64,000 nucleotides of DNA from Nonomuraea africana. Lineage in GTDB: Bacteria; Actinomycetota; Actinomycetes; Streptosporangiales; Streptosporangiaceae. The DNA lies in NCBI RefSeq assembly GCF_014873535.1, contig NZ_JADBEF010000001.1:6262001-6326000 (forward strand), read 5' to 3'. Below are positions 47,499 through 56,032 of this stretch, one piece after another (within the stretch, counting starts at the first letter, position 1; each line of letters starts with the position of its first letter). A model generated the notes under the pieces. That model was not told where the DNA came from and ran no database searches. It saw only the letters and a list, made by a program, of their open reading frames with translations. The position numbers were made by a program, and so were the translations under genes.

Positions 47499-48398
47499 CT
47501 AGCCGGGCAGTGGGGCATTCCCCAATCGCGTCTCAAGGATCAGACGGCGTGCCTCGGCGGCCACCGCCGCGGGCGCCTCCATCTGCGCGACATGTCCGGC
47601 GTTTCGCAGCAGGACCAGCCTGACCTGCGGGAAGGTCCGCAGCGCGCGGCGGGCCGTGGCGGGCCGGACGATGCGGTCCCTGCGGCCGTGGATGACCAGA
47701 GTGGGAGCGGCCACCCTGGCCGCCTGACGCCACAGGTTCTGCTCGCCGAGCCTGAAGTACTCCGCGACGATCCCGCGCGCCGACCCGATCAGCGCCCTCC
47801 CCGCGTACGGCAGGCCGTCCCTCCTGCGCAGTTCCTCGACGGCGTCGCGGACCCTCGCGGGGTGCACGAGGGAGGCGTCGGCGTAGCACATGGCGAGCGT
47901 GGCGTTGATGCGCTGCTCGGCGGGCAGGAAGCGGAGCCGGTCGGCCACCCACTCCCCGAGCCTGGGAGTGGCGGAGGCGGCCACGCGGGCGGGGCCGTAC
48001 CTCGGGATGAGGTCGGGCAGCGCGGGCGAGACGAGCGTGAGCGAGCGCACCAGGTCGGGCCGGGTGGCCGCGACGGAGACGGCGACCGCGCCGCCCAGCG
48101 AGTTGCCGAACAGGTGGGCGGGCCCGGTGTGCTCCATCAGCGCGATGACCGCGCGGGCGTGCGCGGGGAGGGAGTAGTCGCCGTCCTCGGGAGCCGGCGA
48201 GTAGCCCGCGCCCGGCAGGTCGATGGCGTGCCCCGTCACCACGTCGCGCAGCTCGCCCATCAGGTCGGTCCAGTTGGTGGCCGAGCCCGCCAGTCCGTGC
48301 ACGAAGACCGCCTGCTCCGCCGCCGTGCCCTCCGGCGTCGAGCGCACGTGCACGTCGCCGATCATGCGTCCCGGCCAGTGCGCGATGGGTCCGGTCAT
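47499..48398 (-). CDS. Alpha/beta hydrolase (LipV-like position)
   Basis: ATG 48398 with GAAGGGAG upstream; 299 aa. It shows FVHGLAGSATNW (oxyanion), the nucleophile elbow FGNSLGGAVA, Asp in HGRRDRIV and His in NAGHVAQ. It has no signal peptide. By position it matches the lipV-type hydrolase of the mycobacterial neighbourhood. The substrate is unknown. Confidence 0.82.
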   Translation of the reverse strand: MTGPIAHWPGRMIGDVHVRSTPEGTAAEQAVFVHGLAGSATNWTDLMGELRDVVTGHAIDLPGAGYSPAPEDGDYSLPAHARAVIALMEHTGPAHLFGNSLGGAVAVSVAATRPDLVRSLTLVSPALPDLIPRYGPARVAASATPRLGEWVADRLRFLPAEQRINATLAMCYADASLVHPARVRDAVEELRRRDGLPYAGRALIGSARGIVAEYFRLGEQNLWRQAARVAAPTLVIHGRRDRIVRPATARRALRTFPQVRLVLLRNAGHVAQMEAPAAVAAEARRLILETRLGNAPLPG

Positions 48399-48690
48399 CG
48401 TTCGTCTCCCTTCCGTTTCCTTGACGATAACCCGCTGTTCGCCGTGGATCCGCCCACATTGCCGTTCCGACAAATGCCAACAAATCGCCATATATGCCAC
48501 AGGCGCTTGTTTTGTGAAATGCAATGACGCCCTAGGCGTATGACAAAAAGGGATATTCGCCGTTTGTCCCGCTAATTGCCAGGAAATCATCATCAGCAGG
48601 GTGGTCTGACACCACCACTGGTGAACCGACATCGGTGAACCAGAAACTAAGTAATTGACGGGCGGCGAACCGTTCCCGTGATTACATGAG
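48399..48690. other. AT-richer intergenic region upstream of the hydrolase gene
   Basis: No gene is supported. The stretch 48430-48670 is clearly AT-richer than its surroundings (CATATATGCC, TTGTTTTGTG and GACAAAAAGG stretches) and contains a direct repeat, GGTGAACC, twice within 48619-48640. This is plausible promoter or xenogeneic-silencer (Lsr2-type) territory; which is not decidable by eye. Confidence 0.4.
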
Positions 48691-48691
48691 G

Positions 48692-48730
48692 GCGGGGGCC
48701 GACCGGCGATGACGCCGCGTCGGCCCCCGC
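48692..48730 (-). terminator. Terminator downstream of ku
   Basis: GCGGGGGCCGAC pairs with GTCGGCCCCCGC, extended by CGGCG/CGCCG around an ATGA loop: about 17 bp of stem with one bulge. It lies 10 bp after the ku stop on the minus strand. Confidence 0.75.
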
Positions 48731-48740
48731 TTCCCCTTGT

Positions 48741-49568
48741 TCAGGCAGATTTGCGAGCCTTCTTCTTCGGCTCCTTCTTGTCCGAGGCGCCGCGCTCCTT
48801 CTTGGCCGCCTCGACGCTCGCCCGCAGCGCGGCCATGAGGTCGACGGCGGGACCCGCCTCCTCCTCGCCCGCGGGAGCGGCGATGACCTCCTTGCCGGCC
48901 ACCTTCGCCTCGATCACCTGTTGCAGGGCCTCACGGTAGGCGTCGTGGTACTCGGCGGGATCGAAGTCGGCCACCATCGTGGTGATCAGCGACTCCGCCA
49001 TCTTCAGCTCCTGGGCCCGCACCTCGACGTCCTCTTCGAGGAAGCCGAAGTCGGGAGTGCGGATCTCGTCCGGCCAGAGCATCGTCTCCAGGACGAAGAC
49101 CCCCTCGCGGACGCGCAGCGTGGCCAGCGACTCCCGCTGCCGCAGCGCCACCTTGACCACCGCGACCTGCCCCGAGCTCTCCAGCGCGTCACGCAGCAGC
49201 ACGTACGGCTTGGCGCCCTGCGCGTCGGGCTCCAGGTAGTAGGTCTTGTTGAAGTAGATGGGGTCGATCTGGTCGGCCGGCGTGAACTGCAGCACGTCGA
49301 TCCTGCGCGAGGTGGTCAGCGGCAGGTCCTCGAAGTCCTCGTCGGTGAGCACCACGATCTCGCCGGTGGCCAGCTCGTATCCCTTGGCGATGTCGGAGTA
49401 GGGCACTTCCTCGCCGTCGATGGTGCACACGCGCTTGTAGCGGATCCGCCCGCCGTCCTCGCGATGCACCTGGTGGAAGGTGACGTCCTTCTGCTCGGTG
49501 GCGGAGTAGAGCTTCACCGGGATCGTGACCAGCCCGAACGAGATCGCACCCTTCCAGATGCTGCGCAT
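48741..49568 (-). CDS. ku: Ku DNA end-binding protein
   Basis: ATG 49568 (MRSIWKGAISFGLV) with GGAG five nt upstream; 275 aa. It has the Ku core: RYKRVCTIDGEEVPYSDI, the beta-barrel with DPIYFNKTYYLEP and an EYHDAYREAL segment, then a Lys-rich C-terminal tail (KKEPKKKARK) typical of bacterial Ku. It threads onto double-strand breaks and recruits LigD. It is divergent from the ligD ligase gene across 49 bp, so a shared regulatory region is likely. Confidence 0.95.
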   Translation of the reverse strand: MRSIWKGAISFGLVTIPVKLYSATEQKDVTFHQVHREDGGRIRYKRVCTIDGEEVPYSDIAKGYELATGEIVVLTDEDFEDLPLTTSRRIDVLQFTPADQIDPIYFNKTYYLEPDAQGAKPYVLLRDALESSGQVAVVKVALRQRESLATLRVREGVFVLETMLWPDEIRTPDFGFLEEDVEVRAQELKMAESLITTMVADFDPAEYHDAYREALQQVIEAKVAGKEVIAAPAGEEEAGPAVDLMAALRASVEAAKKERGASDKKEPKKKARKSA

Positions 49569-49617
49569 GGGCACTCCAAGAGAAATAGCGGGCTCACCTC
49601 ATGGGCACATACCCGTC

Positions 49618-50547
49618 ATGGGCGATCCGATGCCATATCCCATTGAACCGATGCTGGCCGTACCAGGCGCGTTACCAGAGGATCGCGAGGAGTACGGGCT
49701 GGAGGTGAAGTGGGACGGCATCAGGGCGCTCGTCCACCTCGAGGGCGGCGGCTGCCGGGTCAACGGCAGGCACGGCGCCGACTACACCCGGCGCTATCCC
49801 GAGGTGTGCGAGGCGGCGGCGGGCTTCGGCGTCGACCACGCGATCGTCGACGGCGAGCTCGTGGCGCTCGGCCCCGACGGCCGGCCCAGCTTCGAGCGGC
49901 TGCAGCGGCGGATGCATCTCAGCGACCCCTCCCCCGCGATGGTGCGCCGCTTCCCCATCACCTACTTACCCTTCGACCTGCTCTACCTCGGCGGGATCGC
50001 GCTGTTCGACCTGCCGTACAGGGACAGGAGGGCGCTGCTCGACGACCTGGACATCGGCGCGCCCCCGGTCTTCCCCTGCGACACCGACCTGCTGGCCGCC
50101 ACTCTCGACCAGGGCCTCGAGGGGGTGATCGCCAAGCGGCTCGACGCGCCGTACCGGCCTGGGGTGCGGACGCCCTGGTGGATCAAGGTGAAGCACCACG
50201 ACACCCGCGAGGTCGTGATCGGCGGATGGAAGCCCGGCAAGGGACGCCGCGCGGGCGGGATCGGCTCCCTGCTCCTGGGCGCGTTCACCGAGGACGGCTT
50301 GACCTACGTCGGGCACGTCGGCACCGGGTTCACCGACGCGGCGCTCGCCCACCTGCTCGGCCTCCTCGAGCCGCTGGAGATCCCGCGCAGCCCCTTCTCC
50401 AACGAGGTGGGCGGTCGCAACAGGTGGGTTAGACCGGAGCTGGTCGGGGAGGTGGCCTACACCATGTGGACACACGACCGCAGGCTGCGGCATCCGGTAT
50501 GGCGCGGCCTCAGGGCGGACAAGGTACCGGCAGAGGTGACGCTGTGA
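49618..50547 (+). CDS. ligD: ATP-dependent DNA ligase (LigD ligase module)
   Basis: ATG 49618; 309 aa. The nucleotidyltransferase motifs are present: EVKWDGIRA (adenylated Lys in KxDG), NGRHGADYTRRYPE, VDGELVAL, EGVIAKRLDAPY and WIKVK, followed by an OB-fold (YVGHVGTGF). This is the ligase part of the bacterial NHEJ enzyme as a separate polypeptide. It overlaps the polymerase gene by GTGA. No clear ribosome-binding site precedes the start; leaderless translation is possible. Confidence 0.9.
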   Translation: MGDPMPYPIEPMLAVPGALPEDREEYGLEVKWDGIRALVHLEGGGCRVNGRHGADYTRRYPEVCEAAAGFGVDHAIVDGELVALGPDGRPSFERLQRRMHLSDPSPAMVRRFPITYLPFDLLYLGGIALFDLPYRDRRALLDDLDIGAPPVFPCDTDLLAATLDQGLEGVIAKRLDAPYRPGVRTPWWIKVKHHDTREVVIGGWKPGKGRRAGGIGSLLLGAFTEDGLTYVGHVGTGFTDAALAHLLGLLEPLEIPRSPFSNEVGGRNRWVRPELVGEVAYTMWTHDRRLRHPVWRGLRADKVPAEVTL

Positions 50548-51416
50548 AGGTTCCCGTCAAGGTGGACGGACGCGAGCTGACGCTCAGCAACCTGGACAAG
50601 GTCCTCTACCCGGAGTTCGGGTTCACCAAGGCGGAGGTCATCGACTACTACAGCCGGGTCGCCCCCGTGCTGCTGCCCCACCTCCAGGGCAGGCCGCTGA
50701 CCGTCAAGCGCTATCCCAACGGCGTCGACGGCACGTTCTTCTTCGAGAAGAACGCCCCGCAGCACACGCCCTCGTGGGTGCGCCGCGTGACGCTCCCCGT
50801 GCCGGGCAGCACCAAGAACCGCGAGACCATCGAGTTCGCCGTCGTCGAGGACCTGCCCACCCTGGCCTACTACGCCAATCTCGCGGCGCTGGAGCTGCAC
50901 GTGCCGCAGTGGCGGGTCTCGAAGGACGGCGAGGCGCTGCCACCCGACCTGCTCGTGTTCGATCTCGACCCCGGCGCGCCCGCCACGATCGTCGACTGCT
51001 GCAGGGTGGCCGTGCTCATCCGCGAGGCGCTGGCCGAGGACGGGCTGACGGTCAGGCCGAAGACCAGCGGCAACAAGGGGATGCAGCTCTACGCGGCGTG
51101 GGACAACAGGGTCGAGCCCTCCGAGTACGCCCGCTCGCTCGCCCAGCGGCTGGAGAAGGAGCACCCACGCCAGGTCGTCAGCGTGATGACCAAGAAACTC
51201 AGACCGGGAAAGGTGTTCATCGACTGGAGTCAGAACAACCCGGCCAAGACCACCGTCGCGCCCTACTCTCTGCGTGCGAGGTCGCGCCCGACGGTCTCGA
51301 CACCCCTGCGCTGGGAGGAGGTCGAGGCGTGCGAGAGCTCCGACGAGCTGGTGTTCACCTCGGCCGACGTGCTGGCCAGGGTGAATGACCATGGTGACCT
51401 GTTCGCTCAGGCGTAA
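50544..51416 (+). CDS. ligD: LigD-type primase-polymerase (NHEJ polymerase module)
   Basis: GTG 50544, overlapping the ligase stop; 290 aa. The archaeo-eukaryotic primase fold is indicated by LTLSNLDKVLYPE, VKRYPNGVDG, the metal-binding LLVFDLDPG, TSGNKGMQLY and VFIDWSQNN. Such modules fill gaps and add ribonucleotides at broken ends. The position usually occupied by His in SGxKGLH is Gln here (KGMQ), a variant that could affect catalysis or mark a subfamily. Together with ku and the separate ligase it makes a complete NHEJ set. Confidence 0.88.
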   Translation: MKVPVKVDGRELTLSNLDKVLYPEFGFTKAEVIDYYSRVAPVLLPHLQGRPLTVKRYPNGVDGTFFFEKNAPQHTPSWVRRVTLPVPGSTKNRETIEFAVVEDLPTLAYYANLAALELHVPQWRVSKDGEALPPDLLVFDLDPGAPATIVDCCRVAVLIREALAEDGLTVRPKTSGNKGMQLYAAWDNRVEPSEYARSLAQRLEKEHPRQVVSVMTKKLRPGKVFIDWSQNNPAKTTVAPYSLRARSRPTVSTPLRWEEVEACESSDELVFTSADVLARVNDHGDLFAQA

Positions 51417-51451
51417 GGTGGAACACGTTCGGCTATGGGAGGGGGACAGAT

Positions 51452-51649
51452 ATGTCAGAGATGGAAGACGTGGTGTTCGAGCCGGAGGAGCTCTCGATCG
51501 AGGCGCCCGAGGCCGACGCGGCCGAGCAGCTGCGCCTGCTGCGTGAGGAGGAGCGCGTGCGCGGCGAGGTCCCGATCGACGTCGATCCCGCCGACGCCTT
51601 CGAGCAGGACCGCACCGTGGGTGACGATGATGACGAGGACTACCGCTGA
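51452..51649 (+). CDS. Small acidic protein, unknown function
   Basis: ATG 51452 behind a GGGAGGGGG site; 65 aa, very rich in Glu and Asp (MSEMEDVVFEPEELS, ending DDDDEDYR). No domain is recognised; it is probably intrinsically disordered. It sits between the NHEJ polymerase gene and the TetR gene on the same strand. The good ribosome-binding site and uninterrupted frame support a real gene. Confidence 0.6.
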   Translation: MSEMEDVVFEPEELSIEAPEADAAEQLRLLREEERVRGEVPIDVDPADAFEQDRTVGDDDDEDYR

Positions 51650-51736
51650 GCTGGTTACCCACGCGTAGGATGTGCCCGCAAGAGCTGCTGTTGACCAGGC
51701 AGCGTGACCTGTCTTCGGCGCTGTGAAGGAGCGATC

Positions 51737-52357
51737 ATGACCGCGACCCCGGACGCGAAGCCCCGGGGCACCCGGCTGCCCAGGCTCGCTCGCAGGCGTC
51801 AGCTCCTGAGCGCCGCCCAGGAAGTGTTCGTGGAGAACGGCTACCACGCGGCCGCCATGGACGAGATCGCCGACCGGGCGGGCGTCAGCAAGCCGGTGCT
51901 CTACCAGCACTTCCCCGGCAAGCTCGAGCTCTACCTGGCGCTGCTCGACCTGCACGTCGACGACATGGTCAGCCGCGTGCGCGACGCGCTCGCCTCCACC
52001 CACGAGAACAAGCTCAGGGTGCAGGCCACCTTCCGCGCCTTCTTCGACTTCGTCTCCAGCCAGGGTGAGGCCTTCAGGCTCGTCTTCGAATCCGACCTGC
52101 GCAACGTCGCCCCCGTCCGGCAGCGCGTGGAGCGCTCGCTGCGCGAGTGCGCCGAGATGGTCAGCCAGGTGATCCAGGAGGACACCGGCTGTTCCAGCGA
52201 GGAGGCGCACCTGCTGGGCGTCGGCCTGGTCGGCATGGCCGAGGTCAGCGCCCGCTACTGGATCACCCAGCACGGCTCCATCCCGAAGGACGCGGCCGAG
52301 CAGCTCATGGCCAGACTGGCCTGGCGCGGCATCAGCGGTTTTCCGCGTACGGCATAA
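51737..52357 (+). CDS. TetR-family transcriptional regulator
   Basis: ATG 51737 with AAGGAG upstream; 206 aa. The N-terminal helix-turn-helix is RRRQLLSAAQEVF, followed by AMDEIADRAGVSKPVLYQHF. The ligand-binding C-terminal domain is typical. It corresponds by order to Rv3208, next to the DUF3107 gene. The operator is not identified. Confidence 0.9.
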   Translation: MTATPDAKPRGTRLPRLARRRQLLSAAQEVFVENGYHAAAMDEIADRAGVSKPVLYQHFPGKLELYLALLDLHVDDMVSRVRDALASTHENKLRVQATFRAFFDFVSSQGEAFRLVFESDLRNVAPVRQRVERSLRECAEMVSQVIQEDTGCSSEEAHLLGVGLVGMAEVSARYWITQHGSIPKDAAEQLMARLAWRGISGFPRTA

Positions 52358-52442
52358 CCGCGTTCGCTGGGCGCGATCAATAACGCCCTTTTGCCGACGA
52401 GCGGCGACGATGGGGTGAGCCGGCCCGTCGAAAGGGAACACG

Positions 52443-52673
52443 ATGGAAATCAAGATCGGTGTGCGCTCCGTGCACCGCGAACTCGTTGTGGAGACCGACC
52501 TCTCGGCCGACCAGGTCGAGGAGGAGATCAGGAACGCGCTGGCCGCCGACCGCGGTGTGTTCGCCATCACCGACGTCAAGGGCAGGCGCGTCATCGTGCC
52601 CGTCGCCTCGCTGGGCTTCATCGAGATGGGTGAGGACGAGTCGAGGCCCGTCGGCTTCGGCGGCACCATGTAG
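52443..52673 (+). CDS. DUF3107 family protein
   Basis: A 76-aa protein starting MEIKIGVRSVHREL; DUF3107 (Rv3208A/TB9.4-like). It is a short alpha/beta protein with the conserved IKIGV strand and PVASLGFIEMG near the end. Its function is unknown. It lies 85 bp after the TetR gene on the same strand, a conserved pairing. Confidence 0.88.
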   Translation: MEIKIGVRSVHRELVVETDLSADQVEEEIRNALAADRGVFAITDVKGRRVIVPVASLGFIEMGEDESRPVGFGGTM

Positions 52674-52687
52674 CACGCACGGGCTTG

Positions 52688-52714
52688 GGGGGTGCGGCGG
52701 CCTGCCGTACCCCC
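52688..52714 (+). terminator. Terminator-like hairpin after the DUF3107 gene
   Basis: GGGGGT, one wobble, then CGGC pairs with GCCG and ACCCCC around a GGCCT loop, 14 bp after the stop codon. No U-tract. The remaining ~230 bp to the convergent ferritin-like gene hold no supported gene. Confidence 0.5.
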
Positions 52715-52943
52715 TGAGCACCGGTCAGCCGCAGGCCCGCCGCCGATCGACGGAGCAGCCGAGCGGGCGGCGCGCGCCCGGGCTCTCGGCCCTGCCCGGT
52801 TCGGTGGCCGGACAGCCGGCGCTGCCCCTTCGCAGCGCGGCACGTGGAGTCCAGCGGTTCGGCCCACATCTGCTCAAGGAACTGCCGTTGCGGCGCGAGG
52901 CCCTCATGCCTGGCACGCTACAACCGATTCGCCCCCCGCGCCG

Positions 52944-53588
52944 CTAGATGCCCAAGGCGGTCATGCGCTTGCCGTGCTCCTCGGTCAGCCGCGCGAACAG
53001 GCGGGAGATCTCGGCCTGGTCGTCGGGCACGGCCTCCACGAGCAGCTGCGCCAGCTCCGGACGGGCGGCGGCCACCCGCTGCCCCTGGCTGAGCGCCTCG
53101 CCCACCAGACGCCTGGCCCACAGCGCCAGCCTGCCGGCCACCGCCGGATCCGCCTCGACGGCCGCCCTGACCCGCTCCACCGCGAACGCGGAGCGCCCCT
53201 GGTCCGCCAGCACCTCGTCGACCAGGTCGGCGATGGAGGGGTCGAGGTGCCTGGCCGCCTCCCTGTAGAAGTCGAGTGCGATCCCCGAGCCCACGTAGGC
53301 TTTGACCAGCGCCTCGAGCCAGTCGCCCGGCGCGGTCTTGAGGTGCCACTCGTCCAGCGCCTCCACGAAGGGCGACATCGCCTTGTCCGGGTCGGCCCCG
53401 AGCGAGACCAGCTTGTCGCGCAGCAACTCGAAGTGCGCGTACTCCGCCACCGCCAGCTGGCCGAGCACGGCCCTGTCGCTCAGCGTCGGGGCCAGATGGG
53501 CGGCGTCCTCCGCCAGCCGGAGGAACGCGGTGAGCTCGGCATAGGCCAGAACGCCGAGGAGGTCGACGACGCCAGGGGATTCTGTCAT
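52944..53588 (-). CDS. Ferritin-like diiron protein (MiaE-like)
   Basis: ATG 53588 (MTESPGVVDLLGVL); 214 aa, all-helical. Diiron-type pairs ExxH appear as EYAHFELL and EEHGKRM, with further acids in ELTAFLRLAED and DEVLADQ. It matches the ferritin-like family annotated in actinobacteria as Rv3210c-like or tRNA hydroxylase-like. The substrate is unknown. It is divergent from the DEAD-box helicase gene. Confidence 0.78.
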   Translation of the reverse strand: MTESPGVVDLLGVLAYAELTAFLRLAEDAAHLAPTLSDRAVLGQLAVAEYAHFELLRDKLVSLGADPDKAMSPFVEALDEWHLKTAPGDWLEALVKAYVGSGIALDFYREAARHLDPSIADLVDEVLADQGRSAFAVERVRAAVEADPAVAGRLALWARRLVGEALSQGQRVAAARPELAQLLVEAVPDDQAEISRLFARLTEEHGKRMTALGI

Positions 53589-53812
53589 GGTGGCAGCGTA
53601 CTTCGGGAACATAATGAAACTCGGTCCGCGTTGTGGTATCGAGTACACTGCTCTGTGAAAGTGCGACCGCACAGTGTTAATCCGGGAGATTCGCTCCCGC
53701 TAACCCCCACTCCGGGCCTGCGGTCGCTGATGACGCGCGAGGGCTGGCTCTACCGCGAGGACCCAGGCACGGGGATGATTCCGCCCGATGGTCCCGGCAG
53801 GCCCGCCTTCAT

Positions 53813-55933
53813 TTGAGACTGAGGCAGGCCACGCTGACGACTTTCCGAGACCTCGGAGTCACACCAGAGATCGCAGATGCCCTCGAGACCGAGGGCATCA
53901 CCACGCCGTTCCCGATTCAGGAGATGGCGCTCCCGCTCGCCCTCGCGGGCCAGGACCTCATCGGTCAGGCCCGCACCGGCACGGGGAAGACCTACGCGTT
54001 CGGCATCGCGATGCTGCAGAGCATCGGCAAGCCGCGCAAGAACCGCAAGAAGCCACGCGGCCTCGTCGTCGTGCCCACCCGCGAGCTGGCAGTACAGGTC
54101 TCCGAGGACCTCGTCACGGCCGCGGGCAAGCTCGGCTCGAGGGTCCTGACCGTCTACGGCGGCCGGGCCTACGAGCCGCAGGTCGAAGCGCTCAAGGCTG
54201 GCGTCGACGTCATCGTCGGCACGCCCGGGCGCCTTCTCGACCTGGTCAAGCAGAAGCACCTCGACCTCTCGCAGGTCACCATGCTCGTCCTCGACGAGGC
54301 CGACCGCATGATGGACCTCGGCTTCCTGCCCGACATCGAGCGCATCTTCAAGCTCATCCCCGCCGAGCGGCAGACGATGCTGTTCTCCGCGACCATGCCG
54401 GGCGAGATCGTCGCGCTGTCGCGCAAGTACCTCAACCGTCCCACCCACGTGCGCGCCGAGATGGACAACGGCGAGGGCGAGACCACGCCGCAGGTGCGGC
54501 AGCTCGTCTGGCGCGTCCACCGGATGGACAAGATCGAGATCCTCGGTCGCCTGCTCCAGGCCGACGGCCGCGGGCTCACGATGGTCTTCTGCGAGACCAA
54601 GCGGGCCTGCGACATGGTCGCCGAGCAGCTCGACACCCGCGGCTTCGCCGTCGCGGCCGTCCACGGCGACCTCGGCCAGGGCCAGCGCGAGCAGGCGCTG
54701 CGCGCGTTCCGCAACGGCAAGATCGACGTGCTCGTCGCCACCGACGTCGCGGCTCGCGGCATCGACATCGACGACGTCACCCACGTGGTCAACTACGACG
54801 CCCCCACCGACGACAAGACCTACGTCCACCGCGTCGGCCGTACCGGCCGGGCCGGTAAGACGGGCATCTCGGTCACCTTCGTCGAGTGGGAGGAGCTGAC
54901 CCGCTGGAAGATGATCAACAACATGCTGGGGCTCGACTTCGCGGAGCCGGAGGAGACCTACTCCACCTCGCCGCACGTCTACGCCGAGCTGAGCATCCCC
55001 GCGGGCACCAAGGGCGTGCTGCCGCGCGCGGCCCGTTCCAGGGCAGGCCTGGACGCCGAGGAGATCGAGGACCTCGGGGAGACCGGCAGGTCGCGTTCGC
55101 GCGGCCGTAAGGACAAGGAGCGGGAGGAGCGCGAGCCGCGCCCCGCGCGCACCCCGCGCCAGCGCCGTCGCACCCGCGGCGGACGCGCCGAGGACGAGCT
55201 CGTTTCGGCCGAACCGGTTTCGGCGGCTCCCGTCGCGGTAGAGGCTGTTGCGACAGGGTCTGTTACGGCAGAGCCCGTTTCGACGGAGCCCGTCTCCACG
55301 GGGCCCGTCTCGGCAGAGCCCGTTTCGACGGGGCCCGTCTCGACGCCGCCGGTTTCGGACGAGGCCACCTCGCGGGAGACCGCCTCCGACCGCGCCACCT
55401 CGCGCAGGACCACCTCGCGCCGGGTGGTCGCGAGGCAGGACGTGGCGGCTGAGCCCGCCGAGGGCACCACATCGACCATCGCGCCGGAGGAGGAGCCCAT
55501 GCGCAGGCGCTCCCGCAGGACCGACGACACACCCGCCATCATCTCCCACGAGGAGGTCGAGGCGGCCGCCGAGCAGCCGTCCAGGCGGACCCGCACCCGC
55601 AGGGGCGCGTCCTCCGAGGCACTGGAAGGGGCGCTCTCCTCCGTGAGCGACGACCAGACCATCACCAGGAGCACCCACCGCGCCGAGGCGCCGGCCGAGG
55701 AGCCCAGCTTCCTGGCCAGCCCGCCGCCCCCTGCCCGCAGGGAGCCCGAGCGGATCGTGCCGCCGAACGCGTTCACGGTGATCTTCCAGTCGCCCGACCT
55801 CGCGACGGACGACGACGAGATCGCCCCGTCCGCCGCGACCGAGCGGCAGCAGCAGCGCCGCCGTCCGCGCACCGGCGGCGGCAACAGTGGCGGTAACAGT
55901 GGCGGCCACGGCGGCGGCAACCGCCGCCGCTGA
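53813..55933 (+). CDS. rhlE: DEAD-box RNA helicase (RhlE-type)
   Basis: 706 aa from TTG 53813; the true start could be a few codons later. The motifs are complete: Q motif FPIQEMALP, I ARTGTGKT, PTRELA, GTPGR, II VLDEAD, III FSATM, ATDVAARGIDI and VI HRVGRTGRAG. It unwinds structured RNA. After residue ~430 comes a long basic/disordered tail with Arg-rich runs, a PVST-type pentapeptide repeat (about 465-515) and a Gly/Asn-rich end (NSGGNSGGHGGGN), likely RNA-binding. It corresponds to Rv3211. Confidence 0.92.
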   Translation: MRLRQATLTTFRDLGVTPEIADALETEGITTPFPIQEMALPLALAGQDLIGQARTGTGKTYAFGIAMLQSIGKPRKNRKKPRGLVVVPTRELAVQVSEDLVTAAGKLGSRVLTVYGGRAYEPQVEALKAGVDVIVGTPGRLLDLVKQKHLDLSQVTMLVLDEADRMMDLGFLPDIERIFKLIPAERQTMLFSATMPGEIVALSRKYLNRPTHVRAEMDNGEGETTPQVRQLVWRVHRMDKIEILGRLLQADGRGLTMVFCETKRACDMVAEQLDTRGFAVAAVHGDLGQGQREQALRAFRNGKIDVLVATDVAARGIDIDDVTHVVNYDAPTDDKTYVHRVGRTGRAGKTGISVTFVEWEELTRWKMINNMLGLDFAEPEETYSTSPHVYAELSIPAGTKGVLPRAARSRAGLDAEEIEDLGETGRSRSRGRKDKEREEREPRPARTPRQRRRTRGGRAEDELVSAEPVSAAPVAVEAVATGSVTAEPVSTEPVSTGPVSAEPVSTGPVSTPPVSDEATSRETASDRATSRRTTSRRVVARQDVAAEPAEGTTSTIAPEEEPMRRRSRRTDDTPAIISHEEVEAAAEQPSRRTRTRRGASSEALEGALSSVSDDQTITRSTHRAEAPAEEPSFLASPPPPARREPERIVPPNAFTVIFQSPDLATDDDEIAPSAATERQQQRRRPRTGGGNSGGNSGGHGGGNRRR
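55200..55360. repeat. 15-bp in-frame tandem repeat within the helicase gene
   Basis: Degenerate copies of GAGCCCGTTTCGACG-like units encode (E/G/A)PVST/A pentapeptides, about eight to ten in a row. The 15-bp period keeps the frame, as expected for a coding minisatellite. Confidence 0.65.
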
Positions 55934-55941
55934 GCCCGACG

Positions 55942-55980
55942 GTGAGGCGCGGGTCCCGTTCTCCGGGGCCCGCGCCTCAC
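55942..55980 (+). terminator. Terminator after the DEAD-box helicase gene
   Basis: A perfect 12-bp stem GTGAGGCGCGGG/CCCGCGCCTCAC with a 15-nt loop, 8 bp past the stop codon, followed by TCGTTCC. Confidence 0.75.
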
Positions 55981-56032
55981 TCGTTCCGCGTGCGGGTGTC
56001 CCTACCCTGACCTCTGGGTATTGTTGCCTTAC

